Part shown: one piece after another, positions 41,201 through 49,507 of the stretch
Numbering within the stretch: the stretch's first letter is position 1
How the letters are laid out: each line of letters begins with the position of its first letter
Source: Pseudomonadota bacterium
GTDB lineage: Bacteria > Pseudomonadota > Alphaproteobacteria > Reyranellales > Reyranellaceae
Length of the DNA stretch: 64,000 bases
NCBI GenBank assembly: GCA_018242505.1
Contig: JAFEBU010000038.1
Location: forward strand, 124,001-188,000
Direction: 5' to 3'
Made by a program: the position numbers and the translations under genes
Notes under the pieces: generated by a model
The model's input: the letters and a program-made list of their open reading frames with translations, nothing else
Told to the model about the DNA's origin: nothing
Database searches by the model: none

Positions 41201-42079
41201 ATGACGCTCGAATTGAAGCCTTTGCATCCGGTGTTCGCCGCCGAGGCGAGCGGACTCGATCTCACCCGGCCGATCACGCGGGCCGACGCCTGCGCGATCA
41301 ACGCGGCGATGAACAGGTACGCCGTCCTGGTGTGGCGCGGCCAGCCGCTGACGGCGGAGCAGCAGATCCGGTTCGCGACCACCTTCGGTCCGCTCGATAT
41401 CGGGCTGAAGCGGGTGTTCAAGCGGCCCGAGCGGCTGGAGGACGAACGGCTGATCGACATCTCCAATGTCGGCATGGACGGCGCGGTCCAGAAGCCCGAT
41501 TCGCCCAAGAACCTCTCCAACTTCGCCAACCAGCTCTGGCACAGCGACAGCTCGTTCATGAATCCGCGCGCCGCCTATTCGATGCTGCACGCGCTGGTGC
41601 TCCCGAGCTGGGGCGGCGAGACCCAGTTCGCCGATCTGCGCGCGGCCTACGATGCGCTGGATGCCCGGACTCGCGCGATCGTCGAACCTCTCAGCGCCGA
41701 GCACTATGCGCTGCACACCCGCATCCTGCTGGGCGACGACGCCTACACCGACGAGCAGAAGAAGCTGATGCCGCCGGCGGTGTGGCCGATCGTCGACACC
41801 CATCCCGGCTCTGGCCGCAAGGTGCTGTTCGTCGGCGTCCATGCCCGCCAGATCATCGGCATGAGCACTGCCGAGTCGCGGCTGCTGATGTCCGACCTGA
41901 TCGAGCATGCAACCGAGCGCGAGCGCGTCTATACGCACCGATGGGAGGTCGGAGACCTCGTGATCTGGGACAACCGCGCCACGCTTCATCGCGGCCGCCG
42001 CTTCGACCTCGGCGAACGCCGCGAACTGCGCCGCACCACGATCAACGATACGCCGGAAGCGATGCTCGCGGTGGCGTAG
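41201..42079 (+). CDS. TauD/TfdA-family 2-oxoglutarate dioxygenase
   Basis: This 292-residue non-haem Fe(II) enzyme has the facial triad H114-x-D116 (QLWHSDSSF) and H263 (ATLHRGRRFD), with the 2-oxoglutarate-binding Arg expected in ELRRTTI. The sequence resembles the TfdA (2,4-D dioxygenase) branch more than taurine dioxygenase; IGLKRVFKR and FADLRAAYDAL fit that branch. AAGGAGA precedes the ATG at 41201. It is flanked on both sides by degenerate repeats and an eroded mobile gene, so it may be an acquired catabolic gene. Substrate not predictable. Confidence 0.9.
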   Translation: MTLELKPLHPVFAAEASGLDLTRPITRADACAINAAMNRYAVLVWRGQPLTAEQQIRFATTFGPLDIGLKRVFKRPERLEDERLIDISNVGMDGAVQKPDSPKNLSNFANQLWHSDSSFMNPRAAYSMLHALVLPSWGGETQFADLRAAYDALDARTRAIVEPLSAEHYALHTRILLGDDAYTDEQKKLMPPAVWPIVDTHPGSGRKVLFVGVHARQIIGMSTAESRLLMSDLIEHATERERVYTHRWEVGDLVIWDNRATLHRGRRFDLGERRELRRTTINDTPEAMLAVA

Positions 42080-42089
42080 ACGCGGGAGG

Positions 42090-42228
42090 CGGCCCTTGGA
42101 AGAGCGCCGCTGAAATGGTTCCAGTGGTCGGTCGCCAAAGACCGTCAACATCGAACGGGTGGCGATCTTTGGCGGCGCTGGCGGCCTTTGATCGGCATCG
42201 CGAACACCCCTTGGTGTCTCCGCCGGAT
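42090..42228. repeat. Degenerate dispersed repeat, copy 2
   Basis: GGCGGCCCTTGGAAGAGCGCCGCTGAAA (as two short blocks) at the left, then CATCGAACGGGTGGCGATCTTTGG...GGCGGCCTTTGATCGGCATCGCGAA. Both blocks match copy 3 in order. The copy fills most of the 287-base gap between the TauD gene and the convergent GT39 gene; no gene is seen in that gap. Confidence 0.6.
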
Positions 42229-42366
42229 GGCACGGAGTCGGGATGTGTGCCAGTCCTCGACGACCATCCGGATGTGCTGCCGCCTTCCCCACGCCTGAGC
42301 TGCGGCAGGCCCGGGTCGGAGCCCATCACGGGCAATCGAATTCCACGACACGCGCTCCCGACCAGG

Positions 42367-43647
42367 TCAGGTCATCGGCGTCGACCGCGATTCGGCCAGG
42401 TTCGTTTTCGGCAGCAGCACCCCCTTCACCCGCCAAACGGCCATGGCGGCGAAGACCATCAGCGGCGGCACGAGGGGGAGGCTGTAACGCACGTTGGCCG
42501 TGCCGACAAACTGCAGCGCGGCAAGAATGAGCGGAGCGAGAGCAATGAAGTAGGTCCGTCTCCAGTTCTGGCGGGACAGATAGAGGCCGCAAGCGGACAA
42601 CAGGACAAAGACCGCGCTCAATCCCGCGAACAGGCTTTTGACCATCGCCGTGGGCAGCGGAATCGCGGACATGAAGGTCGTCCCGTGATCCAGGAAGTTG
42701 CGGGGAAATTCCTTCACCCGACTCCAGACGTAGCGGCCGGGGTCGGCTTCTATCCGCGCCAGCGCAGCGGCGCCGAAGCGGCGCTCGGCAAGCTCGATCG
42801 TGGGGGAGCTCGCCAGGATCGCCTGGGAATCCTTGTCGTCGAACCAGACAGGAAACGGATTTCCACTGCCATAGGGAACGTACACGGTGGAATAGAACAG
42901 CAGGCTTCCCCATCCATAGGTCGCGACCGGAATGAAGGCATGCTGGGTTACGGCATTCCGGATCGTCCACGGGACGATGACCAGCATGGCCGCCAACGCG
43001 ATCCGGAGATGAACCGCTCGGTTGAACTTGCTCATCAGCCCGGCACAACCGACCAGTGGCACCAGAACCAAGGTGATCGGGCGCACCAGCGTCGCCGCGC
43101 CGAGCAACAGCCCGGACAGAAGCCCCCGCTTCTCGCCCCAAAGCCACAGGCAGCCTGCGAAGAGAGCGGTGAACAGCGTCTCCGACAGGGCAATCAAGGC
43201 AAGCGCCGAGCTGGTCGGCGCCAGCGCCATGCCCAGCCCGGCAACAACCGCCACCCCGGCCCCGGCCACGTTCAGAGCGAGGGCGTAGACAAGCCAGGCG
43301 ACCAACGCACCGAGCACGGCCTGAGCCAGGCGGAGGGCCAGGAACGGCGGCTCATCGCCCCACCAAAGGCTCGCGATGAGGAGCGGGTAAAGCGGAGGTC
43401 GTGCGGCGGTGGGAACGAACGGCCCGGGCGCGTTCAGTTCACCGTGTTGTCCCCATCCGTGCGGAGCGCCGAAGGAGAAACTTCCATGGAGGCGAAGATT
43501 CTGGCCAAGCGCGACGTATTCGCTTTCGTCGACGCCCTCGGCGGCGGGAAGCGAAAGCCAGAGCATCATCAAAAGACGAAAGCCCAGTGCAAGCGCGAAT
43601 ATCGCGGCACCGACCTTTCCGGGATTGGCGGCACGGAGACGCACCAT
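42367..43647 (-). CDS. GT39-type (ArnT/PMT-like) membrane glycosyltransferase
   Basis: This 426-residue polytopic protein has about ten TM helices. The first periplasmic loop carries AEGVDESEYVALGQNLRLHG with the acidic pair (D-E) used as catalytic base in ArnT/PMT-fold enzymes, followed by AARPPLYPLLIASLWW. The central loop (AVTQHAFIPVATYGWGSLLFY) and the ANVRYSLPLVPPL block are typical. It transfers sugar from a polyprenyl-phosphate donor to an envelope acceptor. ATG at 43647 chosen; another at 43716 would add 23 residues. Flanked by repeat copies. Confidence 0.85.
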   Translation of the reverse strand: MVRLRAANPGKVGAAIFALALGFRLLMMLWLSLPAAEGVDESEYVALGQNLRLHGSFSFGAPHGWGQHGELNAPGPFVPTAARPPLYPLLIASLWWGDEPPFLALRLAQAVLGALVAWLVYALALNVAGAGVAVVAGLGMALAPTSSALALIALSETLFTALFAGCLWLWGEKRGLLSGLLLGAATLVRPITLVLVPLVGCAGLMSKFNRAVHLRIALAAMLVIVPWTIRNAVTQHAFIPVATYGWGSLLFYSTVYVPYGSGNPFPVWFDDKDSQAILASSPTIELAERRFGAAALARIEADPGRYVWSRVKEFPRNFLDHGTTFMSAIPLPTAMVKSLFAGLSAVFVLLSACGLYLSRQNWRRTYFIALAPLILAALQFVGTANVRYSLPLVPPLMVFAAMAVWRVKGVLLPKTNLAESRSTPMT

Positions 43648-43878
43648 CAACTGCCGCCGCCAGCTTCCCACTTGATGTACGCCGATGCCGGACAGAACGC
43701 TGCACGCACAGGACATTGGCGGTGTGGCGCTCGCGTGCCGATCGGTTTCACAATTTCCCCGTGTTCATTGGAGGCCATGGCGTGCTCCAGCCCCCACAAT
43801 TTATCGTAAACAATGCCACCGTTCTTCTCCCATGAGTGGAGTGTCTTTCCGGCGGGAACATTGGAAACGGCCAGCTCT

Positions 43879-44020
43879 CGGACCTTGGCGGCCTTTGGGA
43901 GGGCGGCGCTGAAACGGGCGTTTCTCAGCGGTCCTTCATCAAAGGCCGCACGCGTCGAACGGGTGGCGGTCTTTGACGGCCTTTGATCATCATCGCAAAG
44001 GATCTCCCGGCGTCGCCTCG
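43879..44020. repeat. Degenerate dispersed repeat, copy 3
   Basis: The longest and cleanest copy: a left block TGGCGGCCTTTGGGAGGGCG (from 43878) followed by CGCTGAAACGGGC, and a right block CGTCGAACGGGTGGCGGTCT then TTGACGGCCTTTGATC. It matches copy 2 in both blocks and copy 1 in the right block. It ends about 110 bases upstream of the sigma-factor gene. Confidence 0.6.
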
Positions 44021-44081
44021 GGGGATCGGTCGCGCGAACGAACGCACTTTGATGCGCATGGTGCGAAGGCCCAGGCAGGCT

Positions 44082-44103
44082 TGCGAATCATTCTCAATAA
44101 CGC
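44082..44103. promoter_or_regulatory. Fur-box-like site upstream of the iron-uptake sigma factor
   Basis: TGCGAATCATTCTCAATAAC resembles the 6-1-6 Fur consensus (aatgat-a-atcatt type) and the common 'GCGAATGATTCTCA' form found before FecI-type genes. It ends 30 bases before the sigma-factor ATG. The match is by eye. Iron repression of the operon is therefore likely. Confidence 0.55.
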
Positions 44104-44133
44104 TAAGGCCATGGGATCGTCCAACGGAGCCCC

Positions 44134-44643
44134 ATGGCCGACAACCGCAGTCTGCTGTCCAGCTTCGCCGAACATCGGGCGGCCCTGCTGCGCTTCCTGC
44201 AGCGGCGGCTCGGCAATGCAGCGCTGGCCGAGGATCTGACGCAGGAAACGTGGCTGCGGGCGGCCAACGCCCAGGGCACGGCCGCCGCGATCGACAATCC
44301 CCGCGGCTATCTGTTCTCGATCGCCTCCAACCTCGCCCTCGACCATCAGCGTCACGTCGGCCATCGCGTCGAACTGCAGGCTGCGGCCGAGGTCGTCGAG
44401 GCGGTGGCCGACCGCCAGCCGTCGCCGGAGAACGTCGCCCTCTATCGCAGCGAATTCGCGCGTCTCTTGCGGGTGGTCGACCGGCTCTCGCCGCGCTGTC
44501 GCGAGGTCTTCATCCTGGGCAAGTTCGAGGGGCTGAGCCTGGCCGAGGTCGGCCAACGCCTCGGCATCAGCCGCAATACGGTGGTGACCCATATGGTCCA
44601 TGCACTGGCAGCCATCGAGCGGGAGATGGCGCCGGACAAATAG
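44134..44643 (+). CDS. ECF sigma factor, FecI type
   Basis: This 169-residue extracytoplasmic sigma factor has region 2 (LLRFLQRRLGNAALAEDLTQETWLR...IASNLALDHQRH) and region 4 with an HTH (LSPRCREVFILGKFEGLSLAEVGQRLGISRNTVVTHM). The RVVDRL linker and next-door FecR place it in the iron-starvation FecI group. It would be released by the FecR-like protein when the TonB receptor binds its ferric siderophore. Start ATG at 44134 after CGGAGC. The anti-sigma gene follows 85 nt later. Confidence 0.93.
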   Translation: MADNRSLLSSFAEHRAALLRFLQRRLGNAALAEDLTQETWLRAANAQGTAAAIDNPRGYLFSIASNLALDHQRHVGHRVELQAAAEVVEAVADRQPSPENVALYRSEFARLLRVVDRLSPRCREVFILGKFEGLSLAEVGQRLGISRNTVVTHMVHALAAIEREMAPDK

Positions 44644-44728
44644 TCGTTACCGATTCACGCCGGGTCGCCTCTGGCGCGTCTAACGGATAAGGAAGACACG
44701 ATCGGCGGACCGACCGCCGCGGAGCATC

Positions 44729-45667
44729 ATGTCGGATCAAGTCCGGGACCCGTTGATCGAGGAGGCCTTGCGCTGGCTGGTTGTGCTGCGCGATCCGTCC
44801 GCCAAAGAGGCCGACCGCCGTGCCTTCGATCTGTGGCGGAGTGCCGATCCGGCACACGAGGCGGCGTGGCGGCGGGCGCAGGAGACCTGGAGGCACGCCG
44901 ACATCCTGGCCCCGGCGTTGCAAGGTCAGGCGTCATCGCCGGTCCGGCGCTCCTGGAACCGGCGTCGCTGGCTGCAGGCCGCGACCGTGGGCACTGTCGC
45001 GATTCCCGTTGGCACATTGCTCCTTCGCTCCGATCTTCTGGCCGATTTCCGCACCGCAGCCGGCGAGCGCCGCACGATCGGTCTCGAAGACGGCTCGACC
45101 GTTGAACTGGCGGGCGCCAGCGCCCTGTCGGTTTCCTTCAATGCCAAGAGCCGCCTCCTCCGGCTGGTGGCGGGCGAAGCTTTTTTCAACGTGGTACCCG
45201 AAGCGCGGCCCTTCCTGGTCGAGGCCGGCGCCGGCCGCGTCAGGGCTCTTGGCACGGCCTTCGATATCAAGCTCGCCGAAACGGCGGTGATTGTGGCGGT
45301 GTCGATGCATCGCGTCTCCATCTCTATCGGCGGAATCCCGGGCATGATCGTCGAGCAGGGACAGGTCGTGCATTACACCGCGGCGCGGATCGAACCGGCG
45401 CAGGCGGCCAACTTGCGCAAGGTCGAAGCCTGGCGGCACGACCGCCTGATCTTCGAGGATGCGCCGCTTGGCGAGGTGATCGCCGATCTCGAGCGCTGCC
45501 GTGGCGGCCGCATCGTCCTCACCGATGCACGGCTGCGCGCTATGCCGGTGACGGCTGTGTTCGACGTCCGGCAGACCGACGCCGCGCTGGCCACCATCGC
45601 CCGGACGCTGCCCGTCCGCGTGCATCGGTTCACCGATTTCCTGATCGTCCTGTCACCCAGGGATTGA
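44729..45667 (+). CDS. FecR-family iron-signal transducer (anti-sigma regulator)
   Basis: This 312-residue inner-membrane protein has an N-terminal cytoplasmic DUF4880-type domain (EEALRWLVVLRDPSAKEADRRAF...WRSADPAHEAAWRRAQ), one TM helix near residues 83-100, and the periplasmic FecR domain (GERRTIGLEDGSTVELAGASALSVSF...RLVAGEAFFNV). The C-terminal STN-like part contacts the receptor's signalling domain. It passes the siderophore-occupied signal to the sigma factor. It sits between the sigma and receptor genes. Confidence 0.93.
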   Translation: MSDQVRDPLIEEALRWLVVLRDPSAKEADRRAFDLWRSADPAHEAAWRRAQETWRHADILAPALQGQASSPVRRSWNRRRWLQAATVGTVAIPVGTLLLRSDLLADFRTAAGERRTIGLEDGSTVELAGASALSVSFNAKSRLLRLVAGEAFFNVVPEARPFLVEAGAGRVRALGTAFDIKLAETAVIVAVSMHRVSISIGGIPGMIVEQGQVVHYTAARIEPAQAANLRKVEAWRHDRLIFEDAPLGEVIADLERCRGGRIVLTDARLRAMPVTAVFDVRQTDAALATIARTLPVRVHRFTDFLIVLSPRD

Positions 45668-45750
45668 GGCCCCACCGGCCGCAAAGAAATTCGCAACCGG
45701 CCTCATGCTCTTTCCGCCCTGATCCGTCCTAGGATCGAAAGGGATCAAGC

Positions 45751-48189
45751 ATGGGTTCGGTGGAGAGAGTCGCCCACGTGGCGTGTGTGGGAGCTGCGGC
45801 CATTTGCTTTGCGATGGCAGCTCCGTTTGTCGCCCGGGCAGATACGGTGTCCGATTCGGCGCCGGCCGGGATGGCGACGCAAGTCTTCGACATCGGGCCG
45901 CAGCCGCTGGCGTCGGCGCTGCTGCGCTTCAGCGAAGCGACGGGCATCCAGCTCTTCTTCGACGCCACCCTGGCGCGCAATGTCTCCTCGCCCGGTGCGC
46001 GCGGGACGCTCTCGCCTCAGGATGCGCTGACCCGGCTGCTGGCGGGGACCGGCCTCAGCTATCGCTTCACCAACGCGACCACTGTCACTCTGCAAAAGGC
46101 CACGGCCGCCGCCGGCCAGCCGGCGGATGCCGTCCAGCTCGCCCCGGTGGTGGTGCAGGGCGCGCGTCCGGAGACGGCGACCGGCCCGGTCAAGGGCTTT
46201 GTCGCCCACCAGAGCGCCACGGCGACCAAGACCGACACGCCGCTTCTCGAAACGCCACAGGCCATCTCGGTCATCAGCCGAGATCAGATCAGAGCGCAGA
46301 ACGCACAGACGCTGAACGAGGCGGTGCACTATTCGCCCGGCGTTGCCAGCAATAGCGTCGCCGTCGACTCCCGCTTTGACGCCATCAGGGTGCGCGGCTT
46401 TGCAACGCCGATATACCTCGACGGCATGTTGTTGCCCACCGATCCGTCGCGCTTCGCCCAGATGCGCGTCGATCCGTTCGGCCTCGAACGCGCCGAGATC
46501 CTGCGCGGCCCCTCGTCAGCGCTTTATGGCCAGCTTCCTCCCGGCGGCATGATCAACCTCGTGAGCCTGCGGCCGACGCCTGAGCCCGTGCACACGGTAG
46601 AATTCCAGGGCAACAGCTTCGGCCGGCTGCAGGCCGGCGTCGATGTCGGCGGGCCGCTCACCGAGGACGGCCAGTTCCTTTATCGCCTGACCGGTCTCGT
46701 CCATCGCGGCGGCACCCAGATCGACCATGCCGATGACAACCGCAACATGATCCAGCCAGCCATCACCTGGCGTCCCGATTCGGATACGACTTTGACGTTG
46801 CTGGGCCAGTTCCAGAACGACTGGGCGGGCATCGGCACCCAGTTCCTGCCGGCCCAGGGAACATTACTGTTCAACCCCAACGGCGTGCTGCCCACGAGCG
46901 CGTTCGTCGGCGAGCCGAACTACAACTCCTTCCACCGTACCCAGTTCTGGGCGGGGTACCAGTTCGAGCATCGCTTCAACGACGCGGTAACGGTCCGTCA
47001 GAACCTGCGATACGCATCGGTCGACACCCGGCTCGAATCGCTGGCCGGCGCGGGGTTGCAGCCCAACCTCTTCACGCTCAACCGCCTCGTCTATCTCGTG
47101 CCCCAGACGGCGCGCAACTTCACCATGGACAACCAGGCGCAGGTGAAGTTCGCCACCGGCCCCCTCTCGCACAAGATGCTGCTCGGCTTCGACTACGTCT
47201 ACTCCGGCGTCAATACGCAGCAGGGTCTTGGGCCGGCACCGCCGCTGCAGAACATATTCAACCCGGTCTACGGCCAGCCGGTGACGGTGCCCAACATCAC
47301 CGTCAGCACCTTGCAGAAGCAAAACCAGTACGGCCTCTATCTGCAGGACCAGATCGCGCTCGACCGCTGGCGACTGACATTGAGCGGCCGACACGACTGG
47401 GTCGACACGACGACAGAGGACTACATGGCCCACACGGTGAGCGGTCAGGCCGCCACCGCATTCTCCGGCCGCGTCGGTCTGAACTACGTCTTCGATATCG
47501 GCCTTTCGCCTTACGTGTCCTATTCCAGCTCGTTCCAGCCAACAATCGGCACGACCTTCAGCGGCACCCCGTTCCAGCCGACACGCGGCCAGCAGTACGA
47601 GGTCGGATTGAAGTACCAGCCGCCGGACCTCAACGTCTCGGCCAACCTCGCGGCCTTCCGGCTGGTCCAGCAGAACGCGCTCACCAGCGATTCGGGGCAT
47701 CCGGGGTTCACCGTGCAATCGGGCGAGGTGACGGCGCAGGGCATCGAGTTCGACGCAGCGGCGACGCTGGCGCGCGGCTTCAACATCATCGGCTCCTACA
47801 GCTTCCTCGACGCCAAGGTGACGCAGAGCAACGGCACCGATCTCGGCATGCAGGTGACGGGTGTGCCGCAGCATCAGGGATCGTTGTGGTCGAACTTCGT
47901 CGTCCAGGAAGGACGACTGCGCGGCCTCGGCTTCGGCGCCGGCTTTCGCTACATCGGCTTGAGCTACGGCGATGCGGCGAACACCCTGATGCTCCCGGGC
48001 TACGTCCTGGTCGATGCCATGATGAGCTACGAACTGGGCGAGCTCAATCCGAAGCTCGAGGGTGCCAAAGTCGCGCTCAACGCCTCGAACCTGATGGATA
48101 CGCGATATGTCGCCCTCTGCACCAGCGGGGCCGCCTGCTTCTACGGGGCGAGTCGTCAGGTGACCCTCACGCTTCGCTATAGCTGGTAG
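45751..48189 (+). CDS. TonB-dependent siderophore receptor with N-terminal signalling domain
   Basis: This 812-residue protein has a signal peptide (cleavage near FVARA), then an STN signalling domain (about residues 45-100; FDIGPQPLASALLRFSEATG). A TonB box region and a plug with TPQAISVISRDQI and RGPSSALYGQLPPGGMINLV follow, then a 22-strand barrel ending in VTLTLRYSW with a terminal Trp. The plug motifs fit the FhuA/FpvA-like ferric-siderophore family. The STN domain couples ligand binding to the FecR protein. Its ligand is probably a hydroxamate or mixed siderophore. No biosynthesis genes are present, so it may use foreign siderophores. Confidence 0.95.
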   Translation: MGSVERVAHVACVGAAAICFAMAAPFVARADTVSDSAPAGMATQVFDIGPQPLASALLRFSEATGIQLFFDATLARNVSSPGARGTLSPQDALTRLLAGTGLSYRFTNATTVTLQKATAAAGQPADAVQLAPVVVQGARPETATGPVKGFVAHQSATATKTDTPLLETPQAISVISRDQIRAQNAQTLNEAVHYSPGVASNSVAVDSRFDAIRVRGFATPIYLDGMLLPTDPSRFAQMRVDPFGLERAEILRGPSSALYGQLPPGGMINLVSLRPTPEPVHTVEFQGNSFGRLQAGVDVGGPLTEDGQFLYRLTGLVHRGGTQIDHADDNRNMIQPAITWRPDSDTTLTLLGQFQNDWAGIGTQFLPAQGTLLFNPNGVLPTSAFVGEPNYNSFHRTQFWAGYQFEHRFNDAVTVRQNLRYASVDTRLESLAGAGLQPNLFTLNRLVYLVPQTARNFTMDNQAQVKFATGPLSHKMLLGFDYVYSGVNTQQGLGPAPPLQNIFNPVYGQPVTVPNITVSTLQKQNQYGLYLQDQIALDRWRLTLSGRHDWVDTTTEDYMAHTVSGQAATAFSGRVGLNYVFDIGLSPYVSYSSSFQPTIGTTFSGTPFQPTRGQQYEVGLKYQPPDLNVSANLAAFRLVQQNALTSDSGHPGFTVQSGEVTAQGIEFDAAATLARGFNIIGSYSFLDAKVTQSNGTDLGMQVTGVPQHQGSLWSNFVVQEGRLRGLGFGAGFRYIGLSYGDAANTLMLPGYVLVDAMMSYELGELNPKLEGAKVALNASNLMDTRYVALCTSGAACFYGASRQVTLTLRYSW

Positions 48190-48195
48190 CAAGCG

Positions 48196-49326
48196 ATGTC
48201 GGCGAAGGCGCTCAAGGCATGGTATCGCGTCCACAAGTGGACGAGCCTCGTCTGCACGCTGTTCCTGTTGCTGCTCTGCCTCACCGGCCTGCCGCTGATC
48301 TTCGAAGACGAGATCAATGTCTTGATGGGCGCGACCGTGGAACCGAGCGAGGCGGCGCCTGGCACGCCGGATATCAGCATCGATCGCTTCATCGAGGATG
48401 CCCGCCGGCGCCTGCCCGGCGATGTGGTCATGTACGTCTCCCGCGATCGCGATACACCGGCCTGGTTCGTCGGCATGGGCAAGACCGCGAGCGCGCGGGA
48501 GCCGACGGCAATTTTCAAGTACGATGCGCACACCGGTGCGATGATCCACGACATCCCGCAGCGCCAGGGCCTCATGTTCACGATCCGAGCGCTGCATGTC
48601 GACCTGTTCGCGGGCTTGCCCGGCACACTGTTCATCGGCGCGGTCGGCCTCTGCTTCCTGGCGTCGATGGCGTCGGGGATCGTTCTGTATGCGCCCTTCA
48701 TGCGCAAACTCGCCTTCGGCACCGTGCGGGCCGCGAAGGCGCCGCGCGCCCGCTGGCTCGACCTGCACAACCTGCTCGGCATCGCCGCCGCCGCCTGGCT
48801 CCTGGTCGTGGCCGTCACCGGCACCATCAACACGCTGACGCTGCCCCTGCTCGGACTGTGGCAGGGTACGGAGCTGGCCGAGATGACGAAGGCATGGCGT
48901 GGGCAACCCGCGCCGTCGACCTACAGCTCCGCCGAGCGCGCCGCCGAAACCGCCCGGCAGGCCGTGCCTGATATGGACGTGGCCTTCGTCGGCTTTCCCG
49001 GCGGCCTCTTTTCCACGCCGCATCACTACATGGTGTTCATGCGCGGCGACACGGCCCTGACCTCGCGCCTCCTGAAGCCGGTGATGATCGATGCCGAGAC
49101 CGGCGCGCTGACCGACAGCCGGACCCTGCCGTGGTACCTGACGGCGATCCTGCTCGCCCAGCCGCTCCACTTCGGCGACTACGGCGGCCTGCCGCTCAAG
49201 ATCATCTGGGCCCTGTTCGATCTCGTCGCGATCGGCGTGCTGGGCAGCGGTCTCTACCTCTGGCTGGCGCGGCGGCGCACGCCGATCGAATCGCGCATCG
49301 CCGAGATCGAGCGCCTGGCCTCATGA
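48196..49326 (+). CDS. PepSY-associated TM protein (siderophore-iron reductase type)
   Basis: This 376-residue inner-membrane protein has about four TM helices. The first follows the motif WYRVHKWTSL (His-Lys pair seen in PiuB/PepSY_TM proteins), and the later one is in ARWLDLHNLLGIAAAAWLLVVAVTGTINT with a conserved HNLLG. Paired His residues on TM helices could carry haem. Periplasmic segments (residues about 45-140) are PepSY-like. Such proteins accompany TonB receptors and are thought to reduce or release iron from siderophores. It lies 6 nt after the receptor and overlaps the next ORF by ATGA. Confidence 0.9.
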   Translation: MSAKALKAWYRVHKWTSLVCTLFLLLLCLTGLPLIFEDEINVLMGATVEPSEAAPGTPDISIDRFIEDARRRLPGDVVMYVSRDRDTPAWFVGMGKTASAREPTAIFKYDAHTGAMIHDIPQRQGLMFTIRALHVDLFAGLPGTLFIGAVGLCFLASMASGIVLYAPFMRKLAFGTVRAAKAPRARWLDLHNLLGIAAAAWLLVVAVTGTINTLTLPLLGLWQGTELAEMTKAWRGQPAPSTYSSAERAAETARQAVPDMDVAFVGFPGGLFSTPHHYMVFMRGDTALTSRLLKPVMIDAETGALTDSRTLPWYLTAILLAQPLHFGDYGGLPLKIIWALFDLVAIGVLGSGLYLWLARRRTPIESRIAEIERLAS

Positions 49327-49487
49327 CCGTCGCGCGTCTCTGGAAATGGCCGCTGGTCCTGGCGGCTCTCACACTCTTCGGCCTGCTGGCGGCGCTGCTG
49401 GGTCAGGATGCTGTCTGGTGGATCGCATCGTGGGTGACGCTCGCCGCGCCACTGGCTGTCATCGTGCTCTGCATCCTGCGATCTTGA
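49323..49487 (+). CDS. 54-residue membrane protein at the end of the iron operon
   Basis: It begins in the stop of the PepSY gene (ATGA). It has two hydrophobic helices, WPLVLAALTLFGLLAALLG and WVTLAAPLAVIVLCIL, and a short loop QDAVWWIAS. It resembles the small hypothetical proteins that follow PepSY-TM genes in other TonB receptor operons, although no named family is known to me. Coupled translation and a good codon pattern support it as real. It may be a subunit of the reductase. Confidence 0.7.
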   Translation: MTVARLWKWPLVLAALTLFGLLAALLGQDAVWWIASWVTLAAPLAVIVLCILRS

Positions 49488-49507
49488 TCGATCCCGGGAT
49501 CAATCAA
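49484..49507. terminator. Palindrome between the convergent iron operon and hydrolase gene
   Basis: TTGAT-cg-ATCCCGGGAT-ca-ATCAA spans the end of the 54-residue ORF and the stop of the opposite gene. It can fold into a hairpin from either strand, followed by ATCTTTCT on the plus side. Likely a shared terminator, though the stem is not strong. Confidence 0.4.

Larger units (their letters stand above)
43648..44133. other. Gene-free interval between the GT39 gene and the iron operon
   Basis: These 486 bases carry no convincing gene. The part next to the GT39 gene (43700-43860) is AT-richer and may hold its promoter. 43879-44020 is copy 3 of the dispersed repeat. 44021-44133 is the leader of the sigma-factor gene and includes a Fur-like site. 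Confidence 0.6.

Noticed and set aside
41005..43809. A 934-codon plus-strand frame across the TauD and GT39 genes
   Set aside because: The real proteins in this interval are in other frames and have full motifs; this frame is a GC-driven shadow running through two genes on opposite strands.
46864..49170. A 768-codon minus-strand frame opposite the TonB receptor and PepSY gene
   Set aside because: Composition is typical of an antisense shadow, and the sense proteins are complete.
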